Assembly (NCBI GenBank): GCA_037134895.1
Contig: JBAXLI010000001.1
Location: forward strand, 1-64,000
Length of the DNA stretch: 64,000 nucleotides
Direction of reading: 5' to 3'
Source: CAIRDP01 sp037134895
Lineage (GTDB): Bacteria; Bacteroidota; Bacteroidia; Bacteroidales; FEN-979
Position numbers and translations under genes: made by a program
In this document: piece by piece, positions 17,306 to 25,124 of the stretch
How positions within the stretch are numbered: position 1 is the first letter of the stretch
How the letters are laid out: every line of letters starts with the position of its first letter
Notes under the pieces: model-generated
Databases searched by the model: none
The model's input: the letters and a program-made list of their open reading frames with translations, nothing else
What the model was told of the DNA's origin: nothing

Positions 17306-17935
17306 TTATATACAGAAAGCCACTTTAAGCTTAAGCAGATTACGCATAAAAACCTTCCTTACTATAGGGTCCTGGATAAACCTGGGGTATTCAGGCGAAG
17401 TGTAAGAGATAGTTGAAAAAGAGATGAAAATGTGGCCGTTTCCAAGGTCGGCAATTTTCCAGGTCGCTTTATAGTTTGCCAGCCGTTTGACGTTTTTCTT
17501 TGTGGGCAGGGCATTTTCCTTACTAATCATTTCTATGGTTGCCGATGCGGGATTGTTGAAATCCAGCTTTGAAACAGAGACCATGTCCCTGTTTTCGAAA
17601 GGCCAGGGCAACGAAAAGTATGTATAGGAAGCCCATTCCTTCTCTGATTCTTTTTTAACAAGGTAGGCCTCACTTACATTTTCCATCCAGAGTTTTACTT
17701 TGGACGGATCGCTAAGCAAGTCCACGACTGAATTCAGGTTGCCCTGAATTGTCATTTCGCCTTTCCGCTCCTTTACAGTCAGATCACTTCTTACTTTTAC
17801 CCATCTTTCATAAATGGTTATTCCAGATTTAGACTCAACTTCTTTCCAGGTTTCAGCGGCCATTAAACGGCCTCCGCATAATAAAACGAGCAACAACATG
17901 CTTATTCCTGCATTTTTAAATTCAGATCCTTTCAT
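17306..17935 (-). CDS. Secreted START-domain lipid-binding protein
   Basis: A 209-residue protein with a Sec signal peptide (to about residue 27, RLMAA) followed by a START/SRPBCC-like domain: TWKEVESKSGITIYERWV, DLLSDPSKVKLWMENVSEAYLV, YFSLPWPFENRDMVS and the final helix IVRKVFMRNLLKLKVA. START domains form a hydrophobic cup for lipids such as sterols or ceramides. It is the first gene of a four-gene minus-strand operon, followed by DUF2062 and two dehydrogenases with gaps of two or three bases. The likely role is binding or carrying a lipid in the periplasm for the encoded pathway; the ligand is not evident. Confidence 0.82.
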   Translation of the reverse strand: MKGSEFKNAGISMLLLVLLCGGRLMAAETWKEVESKSGITIYERWVKVRSDLTVKERKGEMTIQGNLNSVVDLLSDPSKVKLWMENVSEAYLVKKESEKEWASYTYFSLPWPFENRDMVSVSKLDFNNPASATIEMISKENALPTKKNVKRLANYKATWKIADLGNGHIFISFSTISYTSPEYPRFIQDPIVRKVFMRNLLKLKVAFCI

Positions 17936-18017
17936 GTAAATATGTTTATGGTTTATAGTTCAATGACAAGCAAGCATTGAAACACCCCTATCGTGCAGAT
18001 GGAAAAAAATTTGCACA

Positions 18018-18233
18018 ATGTTGTCGAGAATATTGACGGAAATCAACGGAAAAACAACAGTGTCAGTCGAAGAAAGCATGGAAAGGTTCCTGGCAAAATT
18101 GTTCAGGACGACGTTCAACAGGAATCTCGAAAGAGATATGCAACACTGGCTTGAGTTGTTAAAGCAGGAATGTAAAAGTGAGCCCGTGCCAGTTGTGGGC
18201 TATGGAGACAGAATACATTTATTGCGAATATAA
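18018..18233 (+). CDS. Small hypothetical protein
   Basis: A 71-residue frame divergent from the START operon. The product is amphipathic and helical in composition (SMERFLAKLFRTTFNRNL, DMQHWLELLKQECKSE) with no signal peptide or recognised domain. Support for it being real comes from ordinary codon composition and a well-formed terminator 28 bases after its stop, which cannot belong to the minus-strand gene beyond. No promoter consensus is obvious. It could instead be a transcribed non-coding stretch. Confidence 0.45.
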   Translation: MLSRILTEINGKTTVSVEESMERFLAKLFRTTFNRNLERDMQHWLELLKQECKSEPVPVVGYGDRIHLLRI

Positions 18234-18260
18234 ACCTGGAGTCAGGAATTATTTTCGGTA

Positions 18261-18282
18261 AGCCGGAGCTGCCCGGCTTTTT
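18261..18282 (+). terminator. Rho-independent terminator
   Basis: Stem AGCCGG (18261-18266) / CCGGCT (18273-18278) with a six-base loop, followed by TTTT. It closes the plus-strand unit of the 71-residue protein. Confidence 0.6.
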
Positions 18283-18314
18283 CAGCTAACAATGAAATAT
18301 CAAAGAAAGACAGT

Positions 18315-20135
18315 TTATTCTTTTACTATCTTTCTTACCTCAACTTTGTCATTAGTCATGAGCCGGATGGTATAAACACCCTTTGCGAAACCGCTCATAT
18401 CGAGTTGTGTTTTGGCGGATGTAACCTGCTGTTTCAGGAGTTGCTGCCCGCTGACATTGAAAACTGACAGAGTGCTGTTTTCTTCTGATTGCAATGTTTC
18501 GACTGTAAGGATATTTCTTACCGGGTTGGGGTAAATTTTCATCCCACCCTGGCTATTGCCATGTTCTTTAACACCGACCAGGATGGATTGCAGATTGACC
18601 TTTTCGGCGTCGACAACCTCTTTGGTAGTTAGATCCTGAACCCAGGCAACCAGTTCATAATCAGTTTCCAGATCTCCGCCCCAGGCAGGATTGTAGGTGA
18701 AGGATAAAGGAACCGTCACCTGGTTTGCAGTTTGTAAACTTATCGGTGTTCCGGAAGCATCGGGTGACATCGCCCTGCTGACATATTCCAGGTGTGTTTG
18801 TCCCTGCCAGTTTACCATGATATGAGATTGGGTCAACGCTAAATGCAATACCAGGTTACTGTTTGAAAAGGGTGTTTCACCATACTTGTCGACAATGACA
18901 GACAGGTTATAGATATTGCCTGTCTTGGTTCCGTCACCGATGGTGATACCAAATGCAGTTTTAATGGCATATTCTGATTCGTAAATCGGCAAATACGATG
19001 TGTACAGGCTATTCGTATGATCTCCTCCCACAAGCTGCTTGAACCCATCAAAAATGGCGGTGGGATACCCTGTAATAGCATAATAGGTGTTCCGCGCATT
19101 CGAGGCGGTATAGGCGTATGTGTCGCCGTTATGATTTTCGACAACTGCTACCTGCTGGCCGTTTTCGACAAGGTCATCCGCCCCCATAGCAGCACCCGGA
19201 CAATACTGGCACCATGTACCGGTGCCGATCTCCAGTAAAACGTACTGTTTGTTATGGGTATAGGTATAGACTGTTTTTACAATTGTGTCATTGGAATGAT
19301 CCATGTCGGTTGCCAGCGAAGTATATATTTTCATGTTATAAATTGCCTGGGATGCGGGGAGGGAGAAAGATGTAAAGTTCACGACAGCTGTATCCCATGA
19401 GGCCAATGACGATACAGTCTGATCATCAGTATAGATCTCATTGTTGGTATAATTATAAATTTTGCAGATCACATGAAAACTGGTTTCAGTATTCAGACCA
19501 GTATTTTTAATCGTGGCTGAAGGTATCACCGGTGTTGAGTCCGACAAATACTTTGGATTATTGATCGACAAGGTTGACAAATCGTGGGCAGGGGGAACGA
19601 ACAGGCTGACATCATCTACAAACATATTATTGCCATACTGACTGTATCCTCTCAGAATAAGGTATTTGGTTCCTGTAAGGCTGGCCGGAAGAAGGTAGCT
19701 GTGTTTATACCATCCATCCACCGGGTTGTATCTTGGGATCGTTGCAAGCCATGTTGCCCCGGTCAGACTGGCCGCAGAATTATAATATACGCCAATACTG
19801 TCATGATATATTGGCCATCCCGAATCGCCATATTGCCAGAAACTGAAAACATGTACTGATGAACCGGTAAAGGTTTGGGGGGGTGAAACCAGGAGTGCAT
19901 TTGCCCCAACCTGATAGTCATAACTATTGTATTCTGCCATTCCTGCACCTGTATGCGGACTGCAAATGGGTTCTACACCGGCGGTTACCCGTTTCCACAA
20001 TCCGGAGCCTCCGGCCTGGATGTTCTGCCATCCGGTAGGAGGGAAAGTTGTTCCATCAAAACTTTCATTAAAAGTTTGTGCCCATCCCGATACGATAAAG
20101 CCCAGCATTAATAGTACCAAATAGATCTGTTTCAT
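18315..20135 (-). CDS. Omp28-like protein with choice-of-anchor J domain and T9SS tail
   Basis: A 606-residue secreted protein starting at 20135 (MKQIYLVLLMLGFIVSGWAQ); the frame also opens at 20183 but that lacks signal features. After the signal lies a jelly-roll choice-of-anchor J-like domain (SFDGTTFPPTGWQN to NMFVDDVSLF). A Fn3/CARDB-like region follows (LSTLSINNPKYLSDSTPVIP), then an Omp28-type thioredoxin-like domain containing the CxxC of GTGTWCQYCPGAA (Cys309 and Cys312) and the cis-proline-like ITGYPTAIFDG. The T9SS sorting domain begins MKIYPNPVRNILTVE. Omp28 proteins are surface proteins of Bacteroidota such as Porphyromonas. The CxxC suggests a surface thiol function, unproven. 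Confidence 0.85.
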   Translation of the reverse strand: MKQIYLVLLMLGFIVSGWAQTFNESFDGTTFPPTGWQNIQAGGSGLWKRVTAGVEPICSPHTGAGMAEYNSYDYQVGANALLVSPPQTFTGSSVHVFSFWQYGDSGWPIYHDSIGVYYNSAASLTGATWLATIPRYNPVDGWYKHSYLLPASLTGTKYLILRGYSQYGNNMFVDDVSLFVPPAHDLSTLSINNPKYLSDSTPVIPSATIKNTGLNTETSFHVICKIYNYTNNEIYTDDQTVSSLASWDTAVVNFTSFSLPASQAIYNMKIYTSLATDMDHSNDTIVKTVYTYTHNKQYVLLEIGTGTWCQYCPGAAMGADDLVENGQQVAVVENHNGDTYAYTASNARNTYYAITGYPTAIFDGFKQLVGGDHTNSLYTSYLPIYESEYAIKTAFGITIGDGTKTGNIYNLSVIVDKYGETPFSNSNLVLHLALTQSHIMVNWQGQTHLEYVSRAMSPDASGTPISLQTANQVTVPLSFTYNPAWGGDLETDYELVAWVQDLTTKEVVDAEKVNLQSILVGVKEHGNSQGGMKIYPNPVRNILTVETLQSEENSTLSVFNVSGQQLLKQQVTSAKTQLDMSGFAKGVYTIRLMTNDKVEVRKIVKE

Positions 20136-20308
20136 TTTTTTATGTTTTAAAATTTCTGTTGAAGTAATGTTTTTCCCAAACATTGGATCACGAACTGAGA
20201 GAATTCCGAAAAGTGGTGCAAATTAATCATTTTATGCTACCTCATCTACAAGAATCCTTGCTTTTTCTCCTGCTAATTGGTCCAGGCTTATTTTATAGTT
20301 TATCAGTT

Positions 20309-22120
20309 TCAGGTTGTCCTTGTCCTTGATTTCTGGAAAGCATATGCAATCAAACCAGTGATCAGCCCGATTCCGAAAAAGCAATATAAGAACAAGGAGG
20401 CAATTGTCTCTGCCTGGAATTCCGAATACTTAACCGGGGGAGCGTCACCATTGGCTTTAAGGGCAGCCATTTCCTGCTTTCCCGCTTCTTTGTATTCCTC
20501 TTTCACGCAACCGCACCTCCTGATGTATTCCTGTTCAAATCCCTTAAAATATCCTGGTGTTGACTGCTCCCAGTAGTGTTCCTCAGAAGGGTTTATGAAA
20601 ACAAATCCGGTGAACACATCCCTGTACCTGAGATATCCGGCATTGGAAGGTGCGATGGCTACAGGAAAAAGGTTCATGGCCATTTGCCAGGGAAACATAT
20701 CGAAATTATCTGCCCCGAAGGGAGAGCCCTTAAAGTCGAAACCCAGCTGCCTGTTGCCTGCTTTGTTAAAAGCCTCATCCCAAACTCCTCCGGCAACCGG
20801 GTAAAAAGTGATCACCCGGGTATTGATCAGCACATTGGCAGCCCTGGAACCAAAAGCATCTTTAATAAATTCAAAAGTATTGCTGCTGCTCACCCAGGGA
20901 AGCCTGTCGGTAAGGTCAAAGGCATGCCTGTAATTCATGATCACGAGGCACTTCTTATGCTTATCTCCGGCGGCTGGCCGGTTGTTCATTACGTCGATCA
21001 CAGTCTGAGCCATGAGGCTGTCGCGGTGCCATACGAATTTATTTTCATACTCCTGGTAGTCTTTTGGCGTTTGTATTGCATTCCAGTCCACCGGCGCATC
21101 GGTAAAATAATGCCTGACCCTTTTTTCGGGCGGCAGCGTACGGTTCAGTTTGTAAAGTCGTTGTAAGTAAAGATACATGTTGAAGTTGGTCCATGCAGGA
21201 TGGACCGCTTCGTTCCTGGTGATTTGCAGGATATGCTCTTTCACCTGGCTCTCTGAAAGGCTGTCGTTGTTCATGAATTTATCCATGAAATCCTGGTTGC
21301 CTTTCTGTCCGATTTCAGAAAATACAATCCCGGCTTTTTCAATGAAACGCGGATCCCTGATGACATTGAAGAAAAAATCGTATTGCGTCATTTCGGGATG
21401 CGCCCTTTCGCAAAGCACAACCACATCGTATTTGTCGAAAAGTCCTATCACATAATCGACAGGAGAGGTCTTTTGCTTTTTAAGGAACCTTACATAGGGT
21501 TTAATCGAACTGTTGTTGCGGTAAAGTGCAAGCCCGCACGGGATGCGGTGCATCACCTTGTATTCGGTAAAAGCCAGCCCGCCCCCAATTACTGCAGCTG
21601 TAAGCAGGACCAGAAAAGCTATTTTTGGCTTTTTTGACTGCGGATGATATTCTGCCGTTAAACAAGCCATACTGTCGTACCACATTTGTTTGGTGAACAC
21701 ATACCAGGTTACACAGAAAATGACTGCAGGGATAAGATAAATGATGTCGGTGAACGTCGGGATATATGTTTTCCCTCCCAGGATCAGTGCCAGCATCATG
21801 GGCAGTGCAAGCGTAACTCCCCATTTCCCGAAAGCTTCACGCAAAACGATACTGCGCCGGTTTACGGGTTCGCCACATCCGCCTTCAATAAAAACCTTCA
21901 TGATCATCTTACCCAAAGTTTGATGGTATATTGAGAGAAGGACCGAAGAATATATTGCTCCGGTGATCACGAACATGGTTCCGAAAGAGATCCTGAAATT
22001 CAGGAGGGCAAGGATTGCGATAATGAGGTTTGTGAGGATGAAGATAACGAAAGCATCTATCCATCCTGCAGCTATCCTGCGCCAGAATCCGGCTTTGGTG
22101 CTACTTGCATTTGTTTTCAT
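20309..22120 (-). CDS. RDD membrane domain fused to erythromycin-esterase-like domain
   Basis: A 603-residue membrane protein. Residues 8-165 resemble an RDD domain (GFWRRIAAGWIDAFVIFIL with its Arg and Asp, and IYHQTLGKMIMKVFI). A further span at about 170-188 leads to a large extracytoplasmic domain. That domain has features of the EreA/ChaN-like hydrolase fold: VVVLCERAHPEMTQYDFFF near 233-251, IVFSEIG, and WHRDSLMAQTVIDVM followed by CLVIMNYRHAF, which align in order with the E-x-x-H, distal Glu and R-D-x-x-M-A segments of erythromycin-esterase-like proteins. A final span is at about 575-595. The combination is unusual. Substrate and topology are inferred, not shown. It appears monocistronic. 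Confidence 0.6.
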   Translation of the reverse strand: MKTNASSTKAGFWRRIAAGWIDAFVIFILTNLIIAILALLNFRISFGTMFVITGAIYSSVLLSIYHQTLGKMIMKVFIEGGCGEPVNRRSIVLREAFGKWGVTLALPMMLALILGGKTYIPTFTDIIYLIPAVIFCVTWYVFTKQMWYDSMACLTAEYHPQSKKPKIAFLVLLTAAVIGGGLAFTEYKVMHRIPCGLALYRNNSSIKPYVRFLKKQKTSPVDYVIGLFDKYDVVVLCERAHPEMTQYDFFFNVIRDPRFIEKAGIVFSEIGQKGNQDFMDKFMNNDSLSESQVKEHILQITRNEAVHPAWTNFNMYLYLQRLYKLNRTLPPEKRVRHYFTDAPVDWNAIQTPKDYQEYENKFVWHRDSLMAQTVIDVMNNRPAAGDKHKKCLVIMNYRHAFDLTDRLPWVSSSNTFEFIKDAFGSRAANVLINTRVITFYPVAGGVWDEAFNKAGNRQLGFDFKGSPFGADNFDMFPWQMAMNLFPVAIAPSNAGYLRYRDVFTGFVFINPSEEHYWEQSTPGYFKGFEQEYIRRCGCVKEEYKEAGKQEMAALKANGDAPPVKYSEFQAETIASLFLYCFFGIGLITGLIAYAFQKSRTRTT

Positions 22121-22279
22121 AACGGCATAAGAGGTCTAAACGCATATAAATAAAACATATAATATATAAATATCCTTAAATAAATCAAGCATTCTCTGGA
22201 ATTCCGAAAGGATTCTAATTCAAGGAATCGGTCAGTTAAGAGTACGGTTCTGTTAACGAAATGGTTAGTCATGAGTGAA

Positions 22280-22766
22280 CTATATTGAGCAGTTAGTCTT
22301 AATAATTTTTTTCACAGTAATTCCATCTTCAGTTATAACCTTTATAATATAAATCCCGCCTGGTAAATCAGAAAGATCCACTGTGGTATAGAGATCAATT
22401 GCAGCTATTCTTTTAAGTATTTGTCCTTCGGTATTCTGGACTTCTATCACAGATCTTTTTGTGCATACAATCGTGAGTTTTTCATTGACGGGATTGGGAA
22501 AAACAGTGATGTGATGCATTGTTTGCTTCATGCAAACCTGTAGCTGAGCAGCTGCGCAATGGAGGACCAACACTAACAAATGCGGGTTTTGGACTGAGTT
22601 TAGCAAATTCTTTTATTGCACACTGGAAGTATTGTGCATTGGTGTCACTGTTTGGGGAGGGAGTGCTTGATACATGGATATCGCTGATATGAATGAAAGA
22701 AAACTGAGCGAAAGAACTCATAGTGGCAATACAAACTGTCGCGAAAAGTAAAATCTGTGTTTTCAT
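22280..22766 (-). pseudogene. Metallophosphoesterase remnant: N-terminus joined to T9SS tail
   Basis: The 5' part encodes a signal peptide (MKTQILLFATVCIATMSSFAQ) and the first metal-binding block of a calcineurin-like phosphoesterase (FSFIHISDIHVSS, D-x-H), then loses similarity after KPAFVSVG near 22575. The 3' part, in a different frame, is an intact T9SS sorting domain (HHITVFPNPVNEKLTIVCTK to GGIYIIKVITEDG). The catalytic core, normally 250 or more residues, is missing. The simplest explanation is an internal deletion with a frame change at about 22530-22580. The combination cannot make a functional sorted enzyme. Two intact phosphoesterases occur 10 kb away. Confidence 0.8.
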
Positions 22767-23080
22767 ATGGTTGATGTTTACACTAAAATTAAAAGGACTC
22801 CCATTTTTATCTGAGCTTTTATATTATGCTGAGAAAGCAAAAAGGAGAGGGGAGATCGATCATCCTTTAATAAAGTAAAGTTACGATAATTATAACAGGA
22901 CTCTTCAGGAAGATGAAACCTCTGCTTAGCACCGCTCCACGAGTCTTTAAACCGGTCAAAGAATACACCAGTTGAATTCAATAGCATAATAGTAAATTTA
23001 ATCATCGTCGGATTGATCATTAAACAAGAAAACAGTTAAACGCATTAATTACATCAGTTCTTTTACTTAAACAAATCATT
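22767..23080 (+). other. Intergenic region without a credible gene
   Basis: This 314-base stretch separates two divergent units. An 80-codon minus-strand frame at 22778-23020 has an unlikely composition and no domain or signal peptide. AT-rich sequence in 22985-23080 probably holds the promoter of the plus-strand gene, but I see no clear TAnnTTTG element. Confidence 0.5.
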
Positions 23081-24985
23081 ATGAAACGAGTCATCTGGAT
23101 CCTCTTTTTATTGTCAGCCCATTTCTCAATGCTTAAGGCTCAATGGGTTGAACAACAGACCAATCAAACCAATATGATTGTGACCGAATTCAGCCCGGCA
23201 GGGGATAATGTCAACTGGGCTTTGGACCTGAACTGGCCAAACCGCTCAACCTTTTCAAAAACAGTTGACGGTGGGCAACATTGGGTGACCGGGAACTTTA
23301 ACCTGAACACCACTTCTTCATACCGGATCCGAAGTATTTACGCGCTTAATGCTGATACTGCCTGGATCCCTGTGATTTTTGACACTGAGCTATCAAAGTC
23401 CGGAGTATATAAGACCGCTGATGGCGGATTGAGCTGGATACAGCAACCTACCTCCTATAGTACCAATAACCCGGGAAAATTTCCATCCCTGGTTTATTTC
23501 TGGAATGCCAGTGAAGGGGTTACAGTCGGCAGTATCGATACCACAACGATGCGTTTTGACATCTTTGTTACTTCTGATGGAGGCACAACATGGAATCAGG
23601 TCCCTGATGTTGACAATCCACCCTCAACATTGGAAGATTATCGCTTACCTCCGTTGTCGTACAGGCGGTTCAGAGTAGTGGGGAATACCATATGGTTTAT
23701 AACCATAAAGAATAACATTTATAAAAGCATTGATAAAGGTTATCACTGGGAAAGATATAATACACCTGCAAAGTCGGATTATAGTAATCTGGCCGACTGT
23801 GTTTTTGCTTTTAAAGATGAAAACAATGGGTTAATGGTTGATTCGTACCAGAATGCACCGTATAAGTATACACTGTATGAAACCAATGATGGTGCACAAA
23901 CCTGGCACGAGAAGACTCACCAGGGGATCCCTTATGGATGGGATATCAACTTTGTACCAGGGACAACTGGTACCTATGTTGCCTCAGGCTACACTCATAG
24001 TTCAGAATCATCCGGTTTGTGCTATACTGAAGATGGCGGAGCTACCTGGATTAAACATCCTTCCTTTGAAGGATTGGCCACAGGAGCGGTAATATTCCCA
24101 AACAGCATTACAGGCTGGATCGGTTCTGAGGAGGGAAGGGTTTACCACACGCAGAACTTTATAGGAGAGAACCCTTTCATCAACCAGAGATCCTTTACAG
24201 GCAAGTCTAAGGTAGATGCTTTGTTTAATCATGAATTGGACCATGCTTCCATGCTAGATACTTCAAACTATGTATTAATGAGATACGGAAATTCTAATAG
24301 GTTTTATTTCGCCTCAGCAGATATTGATTCTGTCAACCCGGCCCTGGTTCATCTGACCTTGAAAAATCCAGTTACTTCCGGATCAAAATTTTGGTTTATC
24401 CCGTCAAAGAACATCCGGGATACAAATGGTTTTCACCTCATCTCTATCGGTTACCATAACGAGATTTTATATGAGGCAAAAAAAGCCATTTTCCTTTTAT
24501 CCGATGCTGCAACACCACTGGAGGGAGTGAAAATCGGAGTGGTTGATTCCAGGCAATTGAAGGATACAGTCTTTCAGGTTACAGATTCCACGGGGAATTC
24601 AAAATTCCAGATTGATCCGGGAAATTATTCGTATTTTATCTCAAAACAGGGATACCATGACACAACTGGAATCATTACGATAACACAAGCCGATTCTTCC
24701 CTTTTCATACCGATCATGCTTACACCTTACAACGGGACAGATGACAGGATTTATTTCAGGCCTATCAGCATTTACCCGAATCCAGCTTCATGTTTTGTAT
24801 ATTTTGCAGATGAAAGTGAAGCCGTGGTCCAGGTTTTAAATTTATCGGGAACCCTTGTTAAGACAATAGCCAAGCCACGAAGAATAAAGGAAATCAGCAT
24901 CTCTGATTTACGCGAAGGAATGTATATCTTCAAGGTGAAGCAGCAAACAGGTGAAACGTGTTTTAAGATACAGGTGAAAAAGTGA
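23081..24985 (+). CDS. T9SS-exported YCF48/BNR-type beta-propeller protein
   Basis: A 634-residue secreted protein: signal peptide (residues 1-20, ending LKAQ), then a six- or seven-bladed propeller suggested by repeated blade-closing motifs such as VDGGQHWVTG, ADGGLSWIQQ, SDGGTTWNQV, DKGYHWERY, NDGAQTWHEK and EDGGATWIKH. A carboxypeptidase-regulatory-like beta-sandwich follows (LSDAATPLEGVKIGVVD to GYHDTTGIITI), then a T9SS sorting domain starting ISIYPNPASCFVYF. It is the first member of a cargo gene block extending to 35.75 kb, but is transcribed on the opposite strand from the rest. Such propellers are usually binding modules; no catalytic residues are seen. Confidence 0.8.
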   Translation: MKRVIWILFLLSAHFSMLKAQWVEQQTNQTNMIVTEFSPAGDNVNWALDLNWPNRSTFSKTVDGGQHWVTGNFNLNTTSSYRIRSIYALNADTAWIPVIFDTELSKSGVYKTADGGLSWIQQPTSYSTNNPGKFPSLVYFWNASEGVTVGSIDTTTMRFDIFVTSDGGTTWNQVPDVDNPPSTLEDYRLPPLSYRRFRVVGNTIWFITIKNNIYKSIDKGYHWERYNTPAKSDYSNLADCVFAFKDENNGLMVDSYQNAPYKYTLYETNDGAQTWHEKTHQGIPYGWDINFVPGTTGTYVASGYTHSSESSGLCYTEDGGATWIKHPSFEGLATGAVIFPNSITGWIGSEEGRVYHTQNFIGENPFINQRSFTGKSKVDALFNHELDHASMLDTSNYVLMRYGNSNRFYFASADIDSVNPALVHLTLKNPVTSGSKFWFIPSKNIRDTNGFHLISIGYHNEILYEAKKAIFLLSDAATPLEGVKIGVVDSRQLKDTVFQVTDSTGNSKFQIDPGNYSYFISKQGYHDTTGIITITQADSSLFIPIMLTPYNGTDDRIYFRPISIYPNPASCFVYFADESEAVVQVLNLSGTLVKTIAKPRRIKEISISDLREGMYIFKVKQQTGETCFKIQVKK

Positions 24986-25124
24986 ATTGGATTCGGCTTT
25001 CGGGTATTCTCCAACTTAAATCCAGATACTTTTTGTAGTATTTATTATTGATTTATGTCAGGGAGATTAGTAATGAGATAAAGAGAAATCAAAGATTAGC
25101 CTCAGGCTTATAGAAACGCGAAGC

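Noticed and set aside
22778..23020. An 80-codon minus-strand frame beginning MINPTMIKF
   Set aside because: It has no signal peptide or domain, an unlikely composition, and lies in an AT-rich divergent promoter region.
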